Of a DNA stretch of 64,000 nucleotides, positions 18,853-27,972 are shown piece after piece (the first letter of the stretch is position 1; every line of letters begins with the position of its first letter). The stretch is from positions 1 to 64,000 of the forward strand of contig CAZZKJ010000005.1 of the NCBI GenBank assembly GCA_964654695.1. Reading direction: 5' to 3'. The translations under genes were made by a program, and so were the position numbers. Source of the stretch: CAZZKJ01 sp964654695. GTDB taxonomy: Bacteria > Krumholzibacteriota > Krumholzibacteriia > WVZY01. The notes below the pieces were generated by a model that made no database searches, had not been told where the DNA came from, and saw nothing but the letters and a program-made list of their open reading frames with translations.

Positions 18853-19584
18853 ATGGCTATAAAAGAAAATTTCGTTGATTACTATGCGGTGCTGCAGGTT
18901 TGGCCGACGGCATCGGAAGAAATAATAAAAAAAGCGTATTTTTCAATGGCAAAGCTCTATCACCCTGACATTTCCAAGGATAAAGATGATGATTCATCCA
19001 ATGCCGGCGGAATCGATTTCAAAATGATCAACGAAGCTTACAATACCCTGATAGATGCGGTCAAAAGAAGGCATTATGACGAAAAATTCAAGCTCCTGGG
19101 AAGGACTGGGACGGGACAAAGAGATGCCGACAAGCGGTCCGCCAGGCTGGCCTTCGAGCAAGCCAAAACAGCCATGAAGCACAATCGTTACGATAAAGCC
19201 GTGATTCTCCTTCAAAGCGCAATCAAGTATGATGAAACCAATCCGGCATTCCACAGTTGGTACGGGTTCGCCCTGGCGGCCATGAACGCCAAGCTGCACG
19301 AAGCCAGAGACGCTTGCAAAAAAGCATTGGAAATAGAATTCTATAATGCCGAATATCACGCCAATCTGGGGTTCGTGTATTACCAGGCCGGCTTGAAAAG
19401 CACGGCGAATGAGAGTTTTAAAGAAGCTCTGAAATGGGATCCTGAGAATCCAATAGCTCTTAGATACCTTTACGGCAACAAAGGCCGCCCAAAAACAGGT
19501 TTGTTCGGTAGCCTTGTTGGATTTTTCAAAAAACCTCAGCCTCAACCAGTCAGAAAGCGAAAAACAATCAAAAAGAAGCGCTGA
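18853..19584 (+). CDS. J-domain protein with TPR repeats
   Basis: A 243-residue protein. The J domain (about 7-75) begins VDYYAVLQVWPTASEEIIKKA and keeps the essential HPD tripeptide in LYHPDISKD, so it should stimulate an Hsp70 (DnaK) ATPase. It lacks the Gly/Phe and zinc-finger regions of DnaJ. Residues 95-205 hold three TPR units (FEQAKTAMKHNRYDKAVILL, NPAFHSWYGFALAAMN, YNAEYHANLGFVYYQAGL). The tail is basic (KKPQPQPVRKRKTIKKKR). This resembles J-TPR co-chaperones found beside TPR proteins in delta-proteobacterial and candidate-phylum genomes; client unknown. Confidence 0.85.
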   Translation: MAIKENFVDYYAVLQVWPTASEEIIKKAYFSMAKLYHPDISKDKDDDSSNAGGIDFKMINEAYNTLIDAVKRRHYDEKFKLLGRTGTGQRDADKRSARLAFEQAKTAMKHNRYDKAVILLQSAIKYDETNPAFHSWYGFALAAMNAKLHEARDACKKALEIEFYNAEYHANLGFVYYQAGLKSTANESFKEALKWDPENPIALRYLYGNKGRPKTGLFGSLVGFFKKPQPQPVRKRKTIKKKR

Positions 19585-19667
19585 TTTCCGCAGATATCTT
19601 CCAAGAAATTGTTGACAGAGATTCGATCTTATTTGTAGGTTTAGTATGGCATTGTACCTATACGCCT

Positions 19668-21569
19668 ATGAAAAAGCAGATTATTTTCACTCCTCAGACC
19701 GAAACGTCAAGGGATCTCTCGTATTCAGAGCAGGCGAGTTGCCGACAGAGTCTTCACATCCTGCTGCAGGATAGGGGTATTCAAAAGTACGGTTTCTTGC
19801 TCAGAATATACAGGGATGTAGTAGCTTCCTACCTTTCCTCCAGGGAGATCAAGAATCCAGAATCTTTTCTCGTTGAACTGGCGTCTTTGCTGGATAAAGC
19901 ATCGCTTGACGAAAAACTCGATCTCGACGATTTCAGGGCTTTTGATGTATTCATCACAGTAAAGACGGCCGCCGCCGTTTATATTCTTACAAGTGACAAA
20001 TCCAAAGTATGTTGCACAGGTGAAACCGGGATATGCACCATAGATTCCATAACCCATGGCAATGTCATTCGCGAAATCCGCGTCCCAGTGGACAATTCCC
20101 AGGTTGAACTTTTTCCAGGCAAGTTGAGCGAAACCGTTTCTCTTTTCTGTTTGCAATCACAAGAAGATGCTCCTGTTGAGCTTATCTTGGGTTTGGGAAA
20201 AAACGAAATCAGCAAGATCAAAGAACACTTTCCAGGTGAAGGATATTCGAAATCCGCATCCGCCCAACCATCAAGAGAATGGGTGCCGGTTAAATTTTTG
20301 AATAATAAAGTACTTTTCATATCGTTTTCCGCAGTCGGCGGCACGCTGCTGCCATACTCCATGCCTATTGAACAGGCCGGAGCAACACACAGAACGTTAC
20401 CGATAGTAATTACGGTTGCGGCGATTTTATTTGCTCTGGCTGCCGGAAGATGGATTTTAAAATCAAGCCGCAACCAGAAAGATAATGGCGCACTTACACA
20501 AAGGGCTTCGATTTCCGCAGAACCCGCCACCCTCCCGTCCATGCTTCCGTCGAGATCAATTGAAAGTAACATCCGGAACGATGGAAGTGCTGCGTTGACT
20601 ATCGCTTGGCGGAGAAGCTTCACGAAGCCGGTGACGTCTTCTCCTGCAATCGTAAACGATCTTGTGGTGTTCGGGTGCAGAAATGACACCCTCTACGCGC
20701 TGGATGCAGGAACGGGTTCAACAAAATGGTGTTTTGATTCAAAAGCAGGAATCGGAGCTTCACCGGTTATATCCGGAGATAGAATCGTTGCAGCGAATTA
20801 TGATGGAAAGATTTTTTGCTTGAACGCTGTGAAGGGCGATCGCCTTTGGGGAAAAAAGCTCTCGGGTAGAATCGTAAGCTCGCCGATTGCCGCAGATAAC
20901 AAAGTTTTTGTCTGCAGTTATGATCATTATATTTATTGTTTTTCTATGAGTACAGGAGACCTGCTTTGGAAGTATAAAACCCAGAACATCATACGTGCAA
21001 CCCCTCTGCTTGCCGGCAGGCTGCTGATATGCCCGTCCAACGACGGAGCCCTGCATGCTGTTTCTATTGGAACCGGAAAAGGCATTTGGAAGTATAAAAT
21101 AAGCGGAGGTATTTCCAGCTCGCCGGCAGTTTCCGCCTCGATGATATTTGCGGGAAGCTCCGATGGGCATGTTTACGCGCTGGATGCTTCCAGCGGCCGG
21201 GTCAAATGGAAAACCAAAACCGGAGGAGCAATAAAGTCGGCTCTTGGCGTCTTTGGCAATAAATTGTACGCCGGTTCCAATGATGGACAAGTATATTGCC
21301 TGGATACGAACGACGGATCGGTGCTGTGGACATTCAAAACGAGAGGTATTATTTTATCTCGACCTTATATCGACGGGGACAAAGTCTTCATAGGCTCTTA
21401 CGACGGCAACTTGTATATGCTGAATAGCGACGATGGAAAAATCGTGTGCAGCTATTCAACGGGAGGTGATATTTTTTCTTCTCCGTTGATTTTTAGAAAC
21501 AAAGTTTATTTCGGCAATATGGACGGCCGTTTTTATTGCTTGAACCTGCAGCGGGGGGAGGGATCATAG
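19668..21569 (+). CDS. Single-pass membrane protein with eight-bladed PQQ propeller
   Basis: A 633-residue protein of unusual layout. Residues 1-240 form a soluble domain I cannot place firmly; the run FDVFITVKTAAAVYILTS and later SETVSLFCLQS vaguely recalls a PP2C phosphatase fold but the metal-binding Asp motifs are not evident. A transmembrane helix follows (about 245-262, PIVITVAAILFALAAG). Residues 320-630 are eight PQQ/WD-type blades, each almost exactly 40 residues, with the pattern SSPxxxxxxxxxGSxDGxxYxLDxxxGxxxW. By charge and order the propeller should lie outside the cytoplasm. It follows the J-domain gene by 83 bases. Function is unknown; similar propellers occur on Ser/Thr kinases and on BamB. 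Confidence 0.72.
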   Translation: MKKQIIFTPQTETSRDLSYSEQASCRQSLHILLQDRGIQKYGFLLRIYRDVVASYLSSREIKNPESFLVELASLLDKASLDEKLDLDDFRAFDVFITVKTAAAVYILTSDKSKVCCTGETGICTIDSITHGNVIREIRVPVDNSQVELFPGKLSETVSLFCLQSQEDAPVELILGLGKNEISKIKEHFPGEGYSKSASAQPSREWVPVKFLNNKVLFISFSAVGGTLLPYSMPIEQAGATHRTLPIVITVAAILFALAAGRWILKSSRNQKDNGALTQRASISAEPATLPSMLPSRSIESNIRNDGSAALTIAWRRSFTKPVTSSPAIVNDLVVFGCRNDTLYALDAGTGSTKWCFDSKAGIGASPVISGDRIVAANYDGKIFCLNAVKGDRLWGKKLSGRIVSSPIAADNKVFVCSYDHYIYCFSMSTGDLLWKYKTQNIIRATPLLAGRLLICPSNDGALHAVSIGTGKGIWKYKISGGISSSPAVSASMIFAGSSDGHVYALDASSGRVKWKTKTGGAIKSALGVFGNKLYAGSNDGQVYCLDTNDGSVLWTFKTRGIILSRPYIDGDKVFIGSYDGNLYMLNSDDGKIVCSYSTGGDIFSSPLIFRNKVYFGNMDGRFYCLNLQRGEGS

Positions 21570-21603
21570 TATCTCTAAATCCGGCTCTAGTCCGAGATAT
21601 TGC

Positions 21604-21612
21604 AAAAGGAGG
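21604..21612 (+). promoter_or_regulatory. Strong ribosome site, close to the cold-shock gene start
   Basis: AAAAGGAGG ends only three bases before the ATG at 21616. The match to anti-Shine-Dalgarno is nearly perfect but the spacing is shorter than the usual 5-9 bases. Confidence 0.6.
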
Positions 21613-21615
21613 CCT

Positions 21616-21822
21616 ATGGCTAAGCATGAAGGCGTGATAACTTACTTTAACGAGAAAAAAGGTTATGGATTTATATCATGCGATGACAAGAAAAACATAT
21701 ACGTTCATTACTCGGCTATAAAAGGAAAAGGCTACAAAACATTAGCAGAAGGCCAGAAGGTTCTTTTCGAATTGGAATCGGACTCGAGCGGATTTCAGGC
21801 GAGAAACGTAGCTAAAATCTGA
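21616..21822 (+). CDS. Cold-shock-domain protein
   Basis: A 68-residue single-domain OB-fold RNA/DNA-binding protein of the CspA family. RNP1 is KGYGFIS (usual KGFGFI) and RNP2 is IYVHYSAI in place of VFVHFSAI; both aromatic faces are kept with Tyr for Phe. Length and the N-terminal GVITYFNEKKGYGF pattern fit the family. It probably acts as an RNA chaperone. The gene stands between the PQQ-propeller gene and secA. Confidence 0.92.
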   Translation: MAKHEGVITYFNEKKGYGFISCDDKKNIYVHYSAIKGKGYKTLAEGQKVLFELESDSSGFQARNVAKI

Positions 21823-21849
21823 TTTTCCCGGTGAGATAATTCCGCAAAC

Positions 21850-21866
21850 CTTTGCCTCAGGCGAAG
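21850..21866 (+). terminator. Weak hairpin after the cold-shock gene
   Basis: CTTTGCC and GGCGAAG can form a seven-pair stem (one G-T pair) around a TCA loop. The downstream stretch is pyrimidine-rich (TTCATCCTCTCTTTCTCTT) but not a T run, so termination is doubtful. Confidence 0.25.
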
Positions 21867-21883
21867 TTCATCCTCTCTTTCTC

Positions 21884-21912
21884 TTGCAAAGAAGACATCA
21901 TTTTGTTAATTT
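21884..21912 (+). promoter_or_regulatory. Putative secA promoter
   Basis: TTGCAA at 21884-21889, a 17-base spacer and TAATTT at 21907-21912, preceded by TG one base upstream (extended -10). Expected transcription start is near 21919, giving a leader of about 40 bases. Confidence 0.4.
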
Positions 21913-21961
21913 TAGGCAGTTAAAAAATCATCCCCCGGGTCCACATTTGTAAATAGCAAAT

Positions 21962-24900
21962 ATGAAAAAAACGCTGTTAAACAAGTTTTTCAAACCCAAA
22001 TCCCAACGCGATTTCGAACGTCATGCCGGGATCCTCAAGCAGGTCAATGAGTTCGCCGAATCATTCTATTCCCTTGCGATCGAGGAATATCCTGCAAAAA
22101 CAGAACAATTTAGACAAAGACTCGCAGACGGTGAAAAGCTCGATAATTTGCTTCCCGAGGCCTTCGGTTTGGTAAAAGCTGTTTGCCGCGCTCTATGCGG
22201 ACAGACCTGGGATGTCTGCGGCCAACCCATTGCATGGGATATGGTCCCATATGACGTGCAGATCGTAGGAGGGATTATGCTGCACGAAGGAGCTATTACT
22301 GAGATGGCCACGGGTGAAGGAAAAACATTGGTAGCCACCATGCCGCTTTACCTCAATGCGCTGTCAGGACAAGGCGCACATCTGATTACTGTCAATGATT
22401 ACCTTTCGAAGAGAGATTCGCAGTGGATGGGAAAAATCTTCGAGCTCCTTGGACTTTCCGTGGGATGCATTCAAAATGATCTTCCCAATGATCAGAGAGT
22501 TGCGGAATACAAAACAGATATTACATACGGCACGAACAATGAATTCGGTTTCGATTATCTTCGGGACAATATGAAAACGAGAATCGAGGACAAGGTCCAG
22601 CGAGGCCATAATTATGCCATAGTCGATGAAGTTGACAGTGTTCTAATAGATGAAGCCAGAACGCCGCTCATCATTTCGGGCCCGGTCACCGCCAGCAAAT
22701 CTTCTGAATTGTTCCTGCATTTGAAACCGAAAGTCGAACGCGTGCACACTCTGCAGAACCGACTGATCAATTCGCTGCTTTCATCGGTTGAAAAAACCAT
22801 AGAGGATTCCGATGATGATGACGCAAAAGCTCTGCTCAAGATTCAAAGAGGTGCTCCAAAAAATAACCGGTTTATGAAGATTAAGAAAGAACCCGGGATC
22901 GAGAAGCTTATTTTGCGCACCGAAGCCGATTTAATGAGAGATAAAACCCTTCATCTGCTGGATGAGGAACTCTACTACGCGGTTGATGAAAAAGCCAATA
23001 CCATAAATTTGACTGACAAAGGCCGCGAGGCTCTTTCTCCGGAAGACAGAGACCAGTTCGTTCTGCCGGATCTGAGCGAAGAAATCAAAAAGATAGATGA
23101 CGATCCGTCAATATCTGCCAAAGATAAGATCAAACAGAAAGACCGTGCTTACAGGAAGTATGGTGAAAAATCTGATGCGATCCACAACTTCACCCAGCTC
23201 CTTAAGGCTTATGCATTGTTCGAACAAGATGTCGAGTATGTTGTTCAGGATGGAAGAGTGATAATAGTCGATGAATTCACGGGCAGACTAATGCCCGGCA
23301 GGCGCTTCTCCGACGGCCTGCATCAGGCTCTTGAAGCCAAGGAAGGCGTTAAAATTGAAGGAGAAACCCAGACCCTTGCCACAATTACACTGCAGAATTA
23401 TTTCCGGATGTACAAAAAGCTTTCAGGCATGACCGGTACGGCTGAAACGGAGGCCGAAGAATTTCATAAAATTTATAAGCTTCCGGTCAACGTCGTGCCG
23501 ACCAATGAAACGGTCCGCAGGATTGATTTTGAAGATCAGATCTATAGAACGAAGCGAGAAAAATTTAACGCCATTATAGATGAAATAGCACGTCTCAACG
23601 CCCAGCAGCTTCCCGTACTCGTGGGAACAATCACAGTTGAAGTGTCGGAGACTTTGAGCAGACTTCTTAAACGCAGAGGGATCATGCACAATGTTCTAAA
23701 TGCAAAATATCATCAAAAGGAAGCTGAAATAGTCTCTCAAGCTGGTAAGGCTTCGGCGGTTACTATCGCTACCAACATGGCCGGAAGGGGCACAGATATC
23801 AAACTGGGCGAGGGCGTAGTAAAGTGTGAAACATGCGGGATCATGCAGGGAAAAAACGAATGGCCGAGCAAAAATGGCACCGTTAATCCGGTTGAATGCG
23901 AGAAGGATGTTCCCTGTGGTCTCCATATCATCGGTACCGAACGGCACGAATCCAGGAGAATAGACAGACAGCTTCGCGGCCGGGCGGGCAGGCAGGGCGA
24001 TCCCGGTGCTTCAAAATTTTACTTGAGCCTGGAAGATGACCTGATGCGTTTGTTCGGATCCGACAGGATATCAGGAGTTATGGACCGCATGGGGATAGAA
24101 GATGGGGAGGTAATCACACATAAACTGGTTACCAGGGCAATTGGCCGTGCTCAAAAAAGGGTAGAAAACTACAATTTCGATATACGCAAACGCCTTTTAG
24201 AGTATGACGATGTAATGAATAAACAACGTGAAGTAATCTATGGAAGACGCGATGAAATAATGCAATCGGAGGACCTCGCGGATATAATAAAAGTGATGAT
24301 AGAGGATTACCTCGAATCGACTATAGAAGAATATTTAAATCCTTCTGTTCTTCAGGAAAACTGGCCCCTGGAACAACTTTTTGGTCAACTTGAAAACAGA
24401 TTCCTGCACAATTTCCCGATGCCTGCGGTCGATGTGGAAAGCCTGTCCCTTGAAAGCGTTTTCGATTATTGCAAGGAAACTGCTGTTGAAGCCCTCGAAG
24501 CGCGCGAACGGTTCCTGGAAGAAGAACTCGAAGGAATGGAGATGGTTCGTGAATTCGAAAAATATGTGCTTTTGCAGATAATAGACGAAAAATGGATGGA
24601 TCACCTTCATGAACTCGATTATTTGAAGGAGGGTATTCACTTCCGTGCATATGCCCAAAAAGATCCGCTTGTTGAATACAAGAAGGAGGCCTTTGAGCTT
24701 TTCGCCGAACTCAATGCTTCAATTGATCAGGATGCGCTGGCAGCCCTGTTTCATGCCCGGATAGCGGCGGAAAAACGGAGCGGAGCAGATATGCGCAATG
24801 CAAAGGCTATTCACAACGAAACAGCGCAATATGGAATGGACCAGACGGCTATGGGATCCACGAAAGCTACAAGCGCCGCCCTCAAAACCAGAGCCGCGTC

Positions 24901-24994
24901 TGCTCCCGTATTGCGAAAATCCGATAAAATCGGCCGAAACGACCCCTGCCCCTGTGGGAGCGGCAAAAAATATAAAAAATGCTGCGGCCGATAA
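21962..24994 (+). CDS. secA: Preprotein translocase ATPase SecA
   Basis: The 1010-residue motor that drives proteins through SecYEG. Seen: Walker A ATGEGKTLVA, DEAD-type VDEVDSVLIDEARTPLIISG, GRLMPGRRFSDGLHQA, the helicase segment GTERHESRRIDRQLRGRAGRQGDPG, and the C-terminal zinc motif NDPCPCGSGKKYKKCCGR for SecB/phospholipid contact. It is about 110 residues longer than E. coli SecA. One insertion (about 245-345, with RGAPKNNRFMKIKKEPGIEKL) resembles that of Bacteroidetes/Chlorobi SecA (from recall). A second, in NBD2, carries Cys622, Cys625, Cys646 and Cys652, where most SecA have a short GPGV-GG link. ATG 21962 has no strong ribosome site. Confidence 0.97.
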   Translation: MKKTLLNKFFKPKSQRDFERHAGILKQVNEFAESFYSLAIEEYPAKTEQFRQRLADGEKLDNLLPEAFGLVKAVCRALCGQTWDVCGQPIAWDMVPYDVQIVGGIMLHEGAITEMATGEGKTLVATMPLYLNALSGQGAHLITVNDYLSKRDSQWMGKIFELLGLSVGCIQNDLPNDQRVAEYKTDITYGTNNEFGFDYLRDNMKTRIEDKVQRGHNYAIVDEVDSVLIDEARTPLIISGPVTASKSSELFLHLKPKVERVHTLQNRLINSLLSSVEKTIEDSDDDDAKALLKIQRGAPKNNRFMKIKKEPGIEKLILRTEADLMRDKTLHLLDEELYYAVDEKANTINLTDKGREALSPEDRDQFVLPDLSEEIKKIDDDPSISAKDKIKQKDRAYRKYGEKSDAIHNFTQLLKAYALFEQDVEYVVQDGRVIIVDEFTGRLMPGRRFSDGLHQALEAKEGVKIEGETQTLATITLQNYFRMYKKLSGMTGTAETEAEEFHKIYKLPVNVVPTNETVRRIDFEDQIYRTKREKFNAIIDEIARLNAQQLPVLVGTITVEVSETLSRLLKRRGIMHNVLNAKYHQKEAEIVSQAGKASAVTIATNMAGRGTDIKLGEGVVKCETCGIMQGKNEWPSKNGTVNPVECEKDVPCGLHIIGTERHESRRIDRQLRGRAGRQGDPGASKFYLSLEDDLMRLFGSDRISGVMDRMGIEDGEVITHKLVTRAIGRAQKRVENYNFDIRKRLLEYDDVMNKQREVIYGRRDEIMQSEDLADIIKVMIEDYLESTIEEYLNPSVLQENWPLEQLFGQLENRFLHNFPMPAVDVESLSLESVFDYCKETAVEALEARERFLEEELEGMEMVREFEKYVLLQIIDEKWMDHLHELDYLKEGIHFRAYAQKDPLVEYKKEAFELFAELNASIDQDALAALFHARIAAEKRSGADMRNAKAIHNETAQYGMDQTAMGSTKATSAALKTRAASAPVLRKSDKIGRNDPCPCGSGKKYKKCCGR

Positions 24995-25261
24995 TTGCTT
25001 AACCTTATATTATACAATCTCATACAGACTTAACCTCAAATCCTGCGCGTTCGATTGGCAAAAAATATGATTGCCAAGCCTGCCAGGTTGCGTTTATTTT
25101 TCTTTCCCTGTTTGTTTGTGTACGCGATTTGCTTTGCCAGGCTCCGGGGTTTTCTCTCCTCCAGAGACAACTTGGGAATTCGGTATTTTTTCCGTAAATT
25201 ATTATTCTTAAAACACCGGTGAAACGGAATTTCTCGAAAAGAATAGGGAGTAGGATAATCA
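24995..25261. other. 267-base intergenic region between secA and smg-like gene
   Basis: Longest gap in the window. No small gene was recognised. It holds an inverted repeat TTGGCAA (25055-25061) / TTGCCAA (25071-25077), followed 15 bases later by a T-rich stretch GTTTATTTTTCTTT, which may act as an imperfect secA terminator. A possible promoter TTGGGA (25172-25177), 17 bases, TAAATT (25195-25200) precedes the smg-like gene. Confidence 0.35.
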
Positions 25262-25711
25262 ATGATCAGTCGTTTGATGGACCTTGTACTTCTTCTTGCA
25301 GAAATCAGCGATAAAGATGATTGGCCTGTCGATGAACCCGGTAAGGAGTATTTTCTCAGGGATTATACATCCGCTGAGATCAAGCAGGCTCTGCTGTGGA
25401 TTTCGAGTAAGAGAGATCTGTGCCGCAAGGATTCAACAAGACTCTACAGCAGCAGCAGCCTTCGCGTGCTCGGAGATTGGGAAAGAATCGAAATGGGAGA
25501 AGAAGCGTGCAACTATCTCTTCAAGCTCCACAATTTGGGCATAATCGACGGCTTCCAAATGGAAAAAATCTTATCCGATCTTAATACAGGACAAAGACAT
25601 GACCTTCAGGATATAAAAGCCTTGGCATGTTCCGTGATTTTCAATCTTCAAAGTGATGAAGCTGAAGAGGACAGCCTTGAGGAGATTAATGATAAAAGCG
25701 ATGTAAATTGA
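25262..25711 (+). CDS. smg: Smg-like (DUF494) protein
   Basis: A 149-residue acidic helical protein. It matches the Smg/DUF494 pattern: MxDVLxxLxE-like start, an internal EIKQALLWISS, then SLRVLGDWERIEMGEEACNYLFKLHNLGII in two parts and DLQDIKALACSVIFNLQ near the end. E. coli Smg is about 157 residues and its gene lies near dprA and a topA-like zinc-finger gene; here topA follows 39 bases later, supporting the call. Biochemical function is not established. AGGA at 25252-25255 is a modest ribosome site. Confidence 0.75.
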   Translation: MISRLMDLVLLLAEISDKDDWPVDEPGKEYFLRDYTSAEIKQALLWISSKRDLCRKDSTRLYSSSSLRVLGDWERIEMGEEACNYLFKLHNLGIIDGFQMEKILSDLNTGQRHDLQDIKALACSVIFNLQSDEAEEDSLEEINDKSDVN

Positions 25712-25750
25712 CATGTCCTCGCAAGCCATGATAAAAAGCGGTAATATGAA

Positions 25751-27958
25751 ATGAATAAAAAATCGTTAGTAATAGTCGAATCTCCGGCAAAAGCCAGCAC
25801 TATAAAAAAGTTTCTGGGCCGCAGTTACGAAGTTATAGCTTCTGTCGGACATATAATGGATCTGCCAAAGAACGAGCTTGGAGTTGATATATCCAACGGC
25901 TTCACTCCGAAATACGTTGTCCCCAAAGGCAAACTAAAAGTCATAAAACAGATAAAGAAAGCCGCGAAGGAAGCCAATGAAGTACTTCTGGCTCTGGATA
26001 TGGACAGGGAAGGGGAGGCGATCGCCTGGCATATCCAGCAGATGCTTTCTTCCCCCGATAAAACCATTAAAAGAATCATTTTCAACGAGATTACGAAAAC
26101 CGCCATACTCGATGCGGTAGCATCTCCCCAGGACGTGGATGTCGATAAAGTGGAAGCGCAGCAGGCCAGGCGGATTCTCGACCGTCTGGTAGGCTATCAA
26201 ATAAGCCCGATATTATGGCAAATATTCTATTATGGTTTAAGCGCAGGACGCGTCCAAACGGTAGGTTTGAGGCTTGTTGCCGAGCGGGAAGAAGATATAG
26301 AGGCTTTCAACCCGGTGGAATATTGGACAATTGAAGCGGGGTTGATTGCCCCCGGAGGCGGTGCGTTTCGAGCAAAGCTTATGCAGGCCAGGGGCAAGAA
26401 AATCGAGCTAAAGAATAAAAAAGAAACGGATAAAATACTCGCAAGTCTTAAGAACGAGAAATTCGTTGTGGAAAAGGTGCTCAAGAAGGAGAAAAAACGC
26501 CACCCACAACCTCCTCATATAACTAGCTCCCTGCAGCGAGATGCGGCTAGTCGTTTGAAATATTCTTCCAGAAAAACCATGGTTATAGCCCAACAGCTAT
26601 ATGAAGGAATCGAGCTGGGAAAGAATAACAGAGTCGGTCTTATAACTTACATGCGTACGGATTCTGTAAGATTGTCCCAGCAGGCAAAAGAAAATGCAGC
26701 GGATTTCATTGAGAAAGAATTTGGCCGCGATTTCCTGCCCACCAAACCCAAGAAATACAAGCAGAAAAAGGAAGCACAGGATGCTCATGAGGCCATAAGG
26801 CCGTCTGATGCGGCCCGGACTCCACAGTCGCTGCGGAAGTATCTTACAAAGGATCAATTAGCGCTGTACGAATTAGTTTGGCGCAGGTTTATTGCTTCAC
26901 AAATGGCAAGCTGTGTGTATAACACGACCGAAGTTTCTATAAGGGCAGGCGACTCCACTTTTAAAGCAAACGGCAGGATAATGACATTTGCCGGATTCTT
27001 GAAAGTATACGGGGAACTTGGACTTGACGAGGAAAGAGAGCTTCCGGCGCTGGAAGAAGGCAACAAGATAAAAGTCGAATCGATAGAAGGGATTCAGCAC
27101 TTCACCGAGCCGCCTCCAAGATTCTCAGAAGCCACTCTTATAAAAGAACTGGAAGACAGGGGGATCGGCAGGCCAAGCACCTATGCGAGCATTGTGTCGA
27201 TAATACAAGAGCGCGAATATGCTGTTAAACAGAGCGGCAAGCTATACGTCACTACTTTGGGCAAACAAGTTTGGATTACGCTAAAAGCGTTTTTCCCGGA
27301 GGTCTTCGATACTTCATTTACTGCAAAAATGGAAGAAGAGCTGGACAAGGTGGAGGGGGGAGAAGACAGCTGGCGCGATGTTGTGGTCGAATTCTACAAG
27401 CCTTTCGAAAAAGCTTTGAATCAGATAGAGGGCAAGAAGGAACGGATCAAGAGCTCTTTGCAGGAAGAAACCGATATTGCCTGCGAGAAATGCGGGCGCA
27501 AACTCATTACAAAATGGGGCAAGAACGGGCAGTTCCTGGCCTGCCCGACGTATCCTGAATGTAAGTTCTCCCGACCTCTTGAGGCGGATGCAGCGGCTCA
27601 GCAGATCGATGCACAATGCCCCAAGTGCGGCTCCAAGCTAATTTTGAAAATTGGCAGGTACGGCAAATTCGCCGCCTGTGAAAAATATCCCGACTGCAAG
27701 CACACGCAGCCTTTTCCCATAGGGATGGACTGCCCTACCAACGGCTGTGGAGGACAGGTTGTGGAAAAGCGGACCAGGAGGGGCAGAACATTTTTTGGAT
27801 GCGGCAATTACCCCGATTGCAATTTCGCAGCTTGGGACAAACCTGTTTCGCGCGTTTGTCCGAACTGTCAGAATTCTTACATGCTGGAAAAGACCTCACA
27901 AAAACGCGGTCTGTATTTGAAATGTCCATCCTGCAAAGAAGACATATCTCCGGACTAA
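25751..27958 (+). CDS. topA: DNA topoisomerase I (type IA) TopA
   Basis: A 735-residue enzyme that relaxes negative supercoils through a transient 5'-phosphotyrosine. The TOPRIM domain has LVIVESPAKASTIKKFLG and ALDMDREGEAIAWHI (acidic metal site). The catalytic Tyr300 is in LITYMRTDSVRLS. PPPRFSEATLIKELEDRGIGRPSTYA in segments marks domain IV. The C-terminus carries four Cys4 zinc-ribbon units (CEKCGRKLITKWGKNGQFLAC, split; CPKCGSKLILKIGRYGKFAAC, split; CPTNGCGGQVVEKRTRRG; CPNCQNSYMLEKTSQKRG). It heads the conserved order topA-trmFO-xerC-hslV-hslU. Confidence 0.97.
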   Translation: MNKKSLVIVESPAKASTIKKFLGRSYEVIASVGHIMDLPKNELGVDISNGFTPKYVVPKGKLKVIKQIKKAAKEANEVLLALDMDREGEAIAWHIQQMLSSPDKTIKRIIFNEITKTAILDAVASPQDVDVDKVEAQQARRILDRLVGYQISPILWQIFYYGLSAGRVQTVGLRLVAEREEDIEAFNPVEYWTIEAGLIAPGGGAFRAKLMQARGKKIELKNKKETDKILASLKNEKFVVEKVLKKEKKRHPQPPHITSSLQRDAASRLKYSSRKTMVIAQQLYEGIELGKNNRVGLITYMRTDSVRLSQQAKENAADFIEKEFGRDFLPTKPKKYKQKKEAQDAHEAIRPSDAARTPQSLRKYLTKDQLALYELVWRRFIASQMASCVYNTTEVSIRAGDSTFKANGRIMTFAGFLKVYGELGLDEERELPALEEGNKIKVESIEGIQHFTEPPPRFSEATLIKELEDRGIGRPSTYASIVSIIQEREYAVKQSGKLYVTTLGKQVWITLKAFFPEVFDTSFTAKMEEELDKVEGGEDSWRDVVVEFYKPFEKALNQIEGKKERIKSSLQEETDIACEKCGRKLITKWGKNGQFLACPTYPECKFSRPLEADAAAQQIDAQCPKCGSKLILKIGRYGKFAACEKYPDCKHTQPFPIGMDCPTNGCGGQVVEKRTRRGRTFFGCGNYPDCNFAAWDKPVSRVCPNCQNSYMLEKTSQKRGLYLKCPSCKEDISPD

Positions 27959-27972
27959 CTACGCGATAAAGA

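Noticed and set aside
19612..19647. TTGACA before the PQQ-propeller gene
   Set aside because: No acceptable -10 hexamer at 16-18 bases; TAGTAT lies 24 bases away.
19979..20689. 236-codon open frame on the minus strand
   Set aside because: Opposite the PQQ-propeller gene; no family resemblance and no ribosome site.
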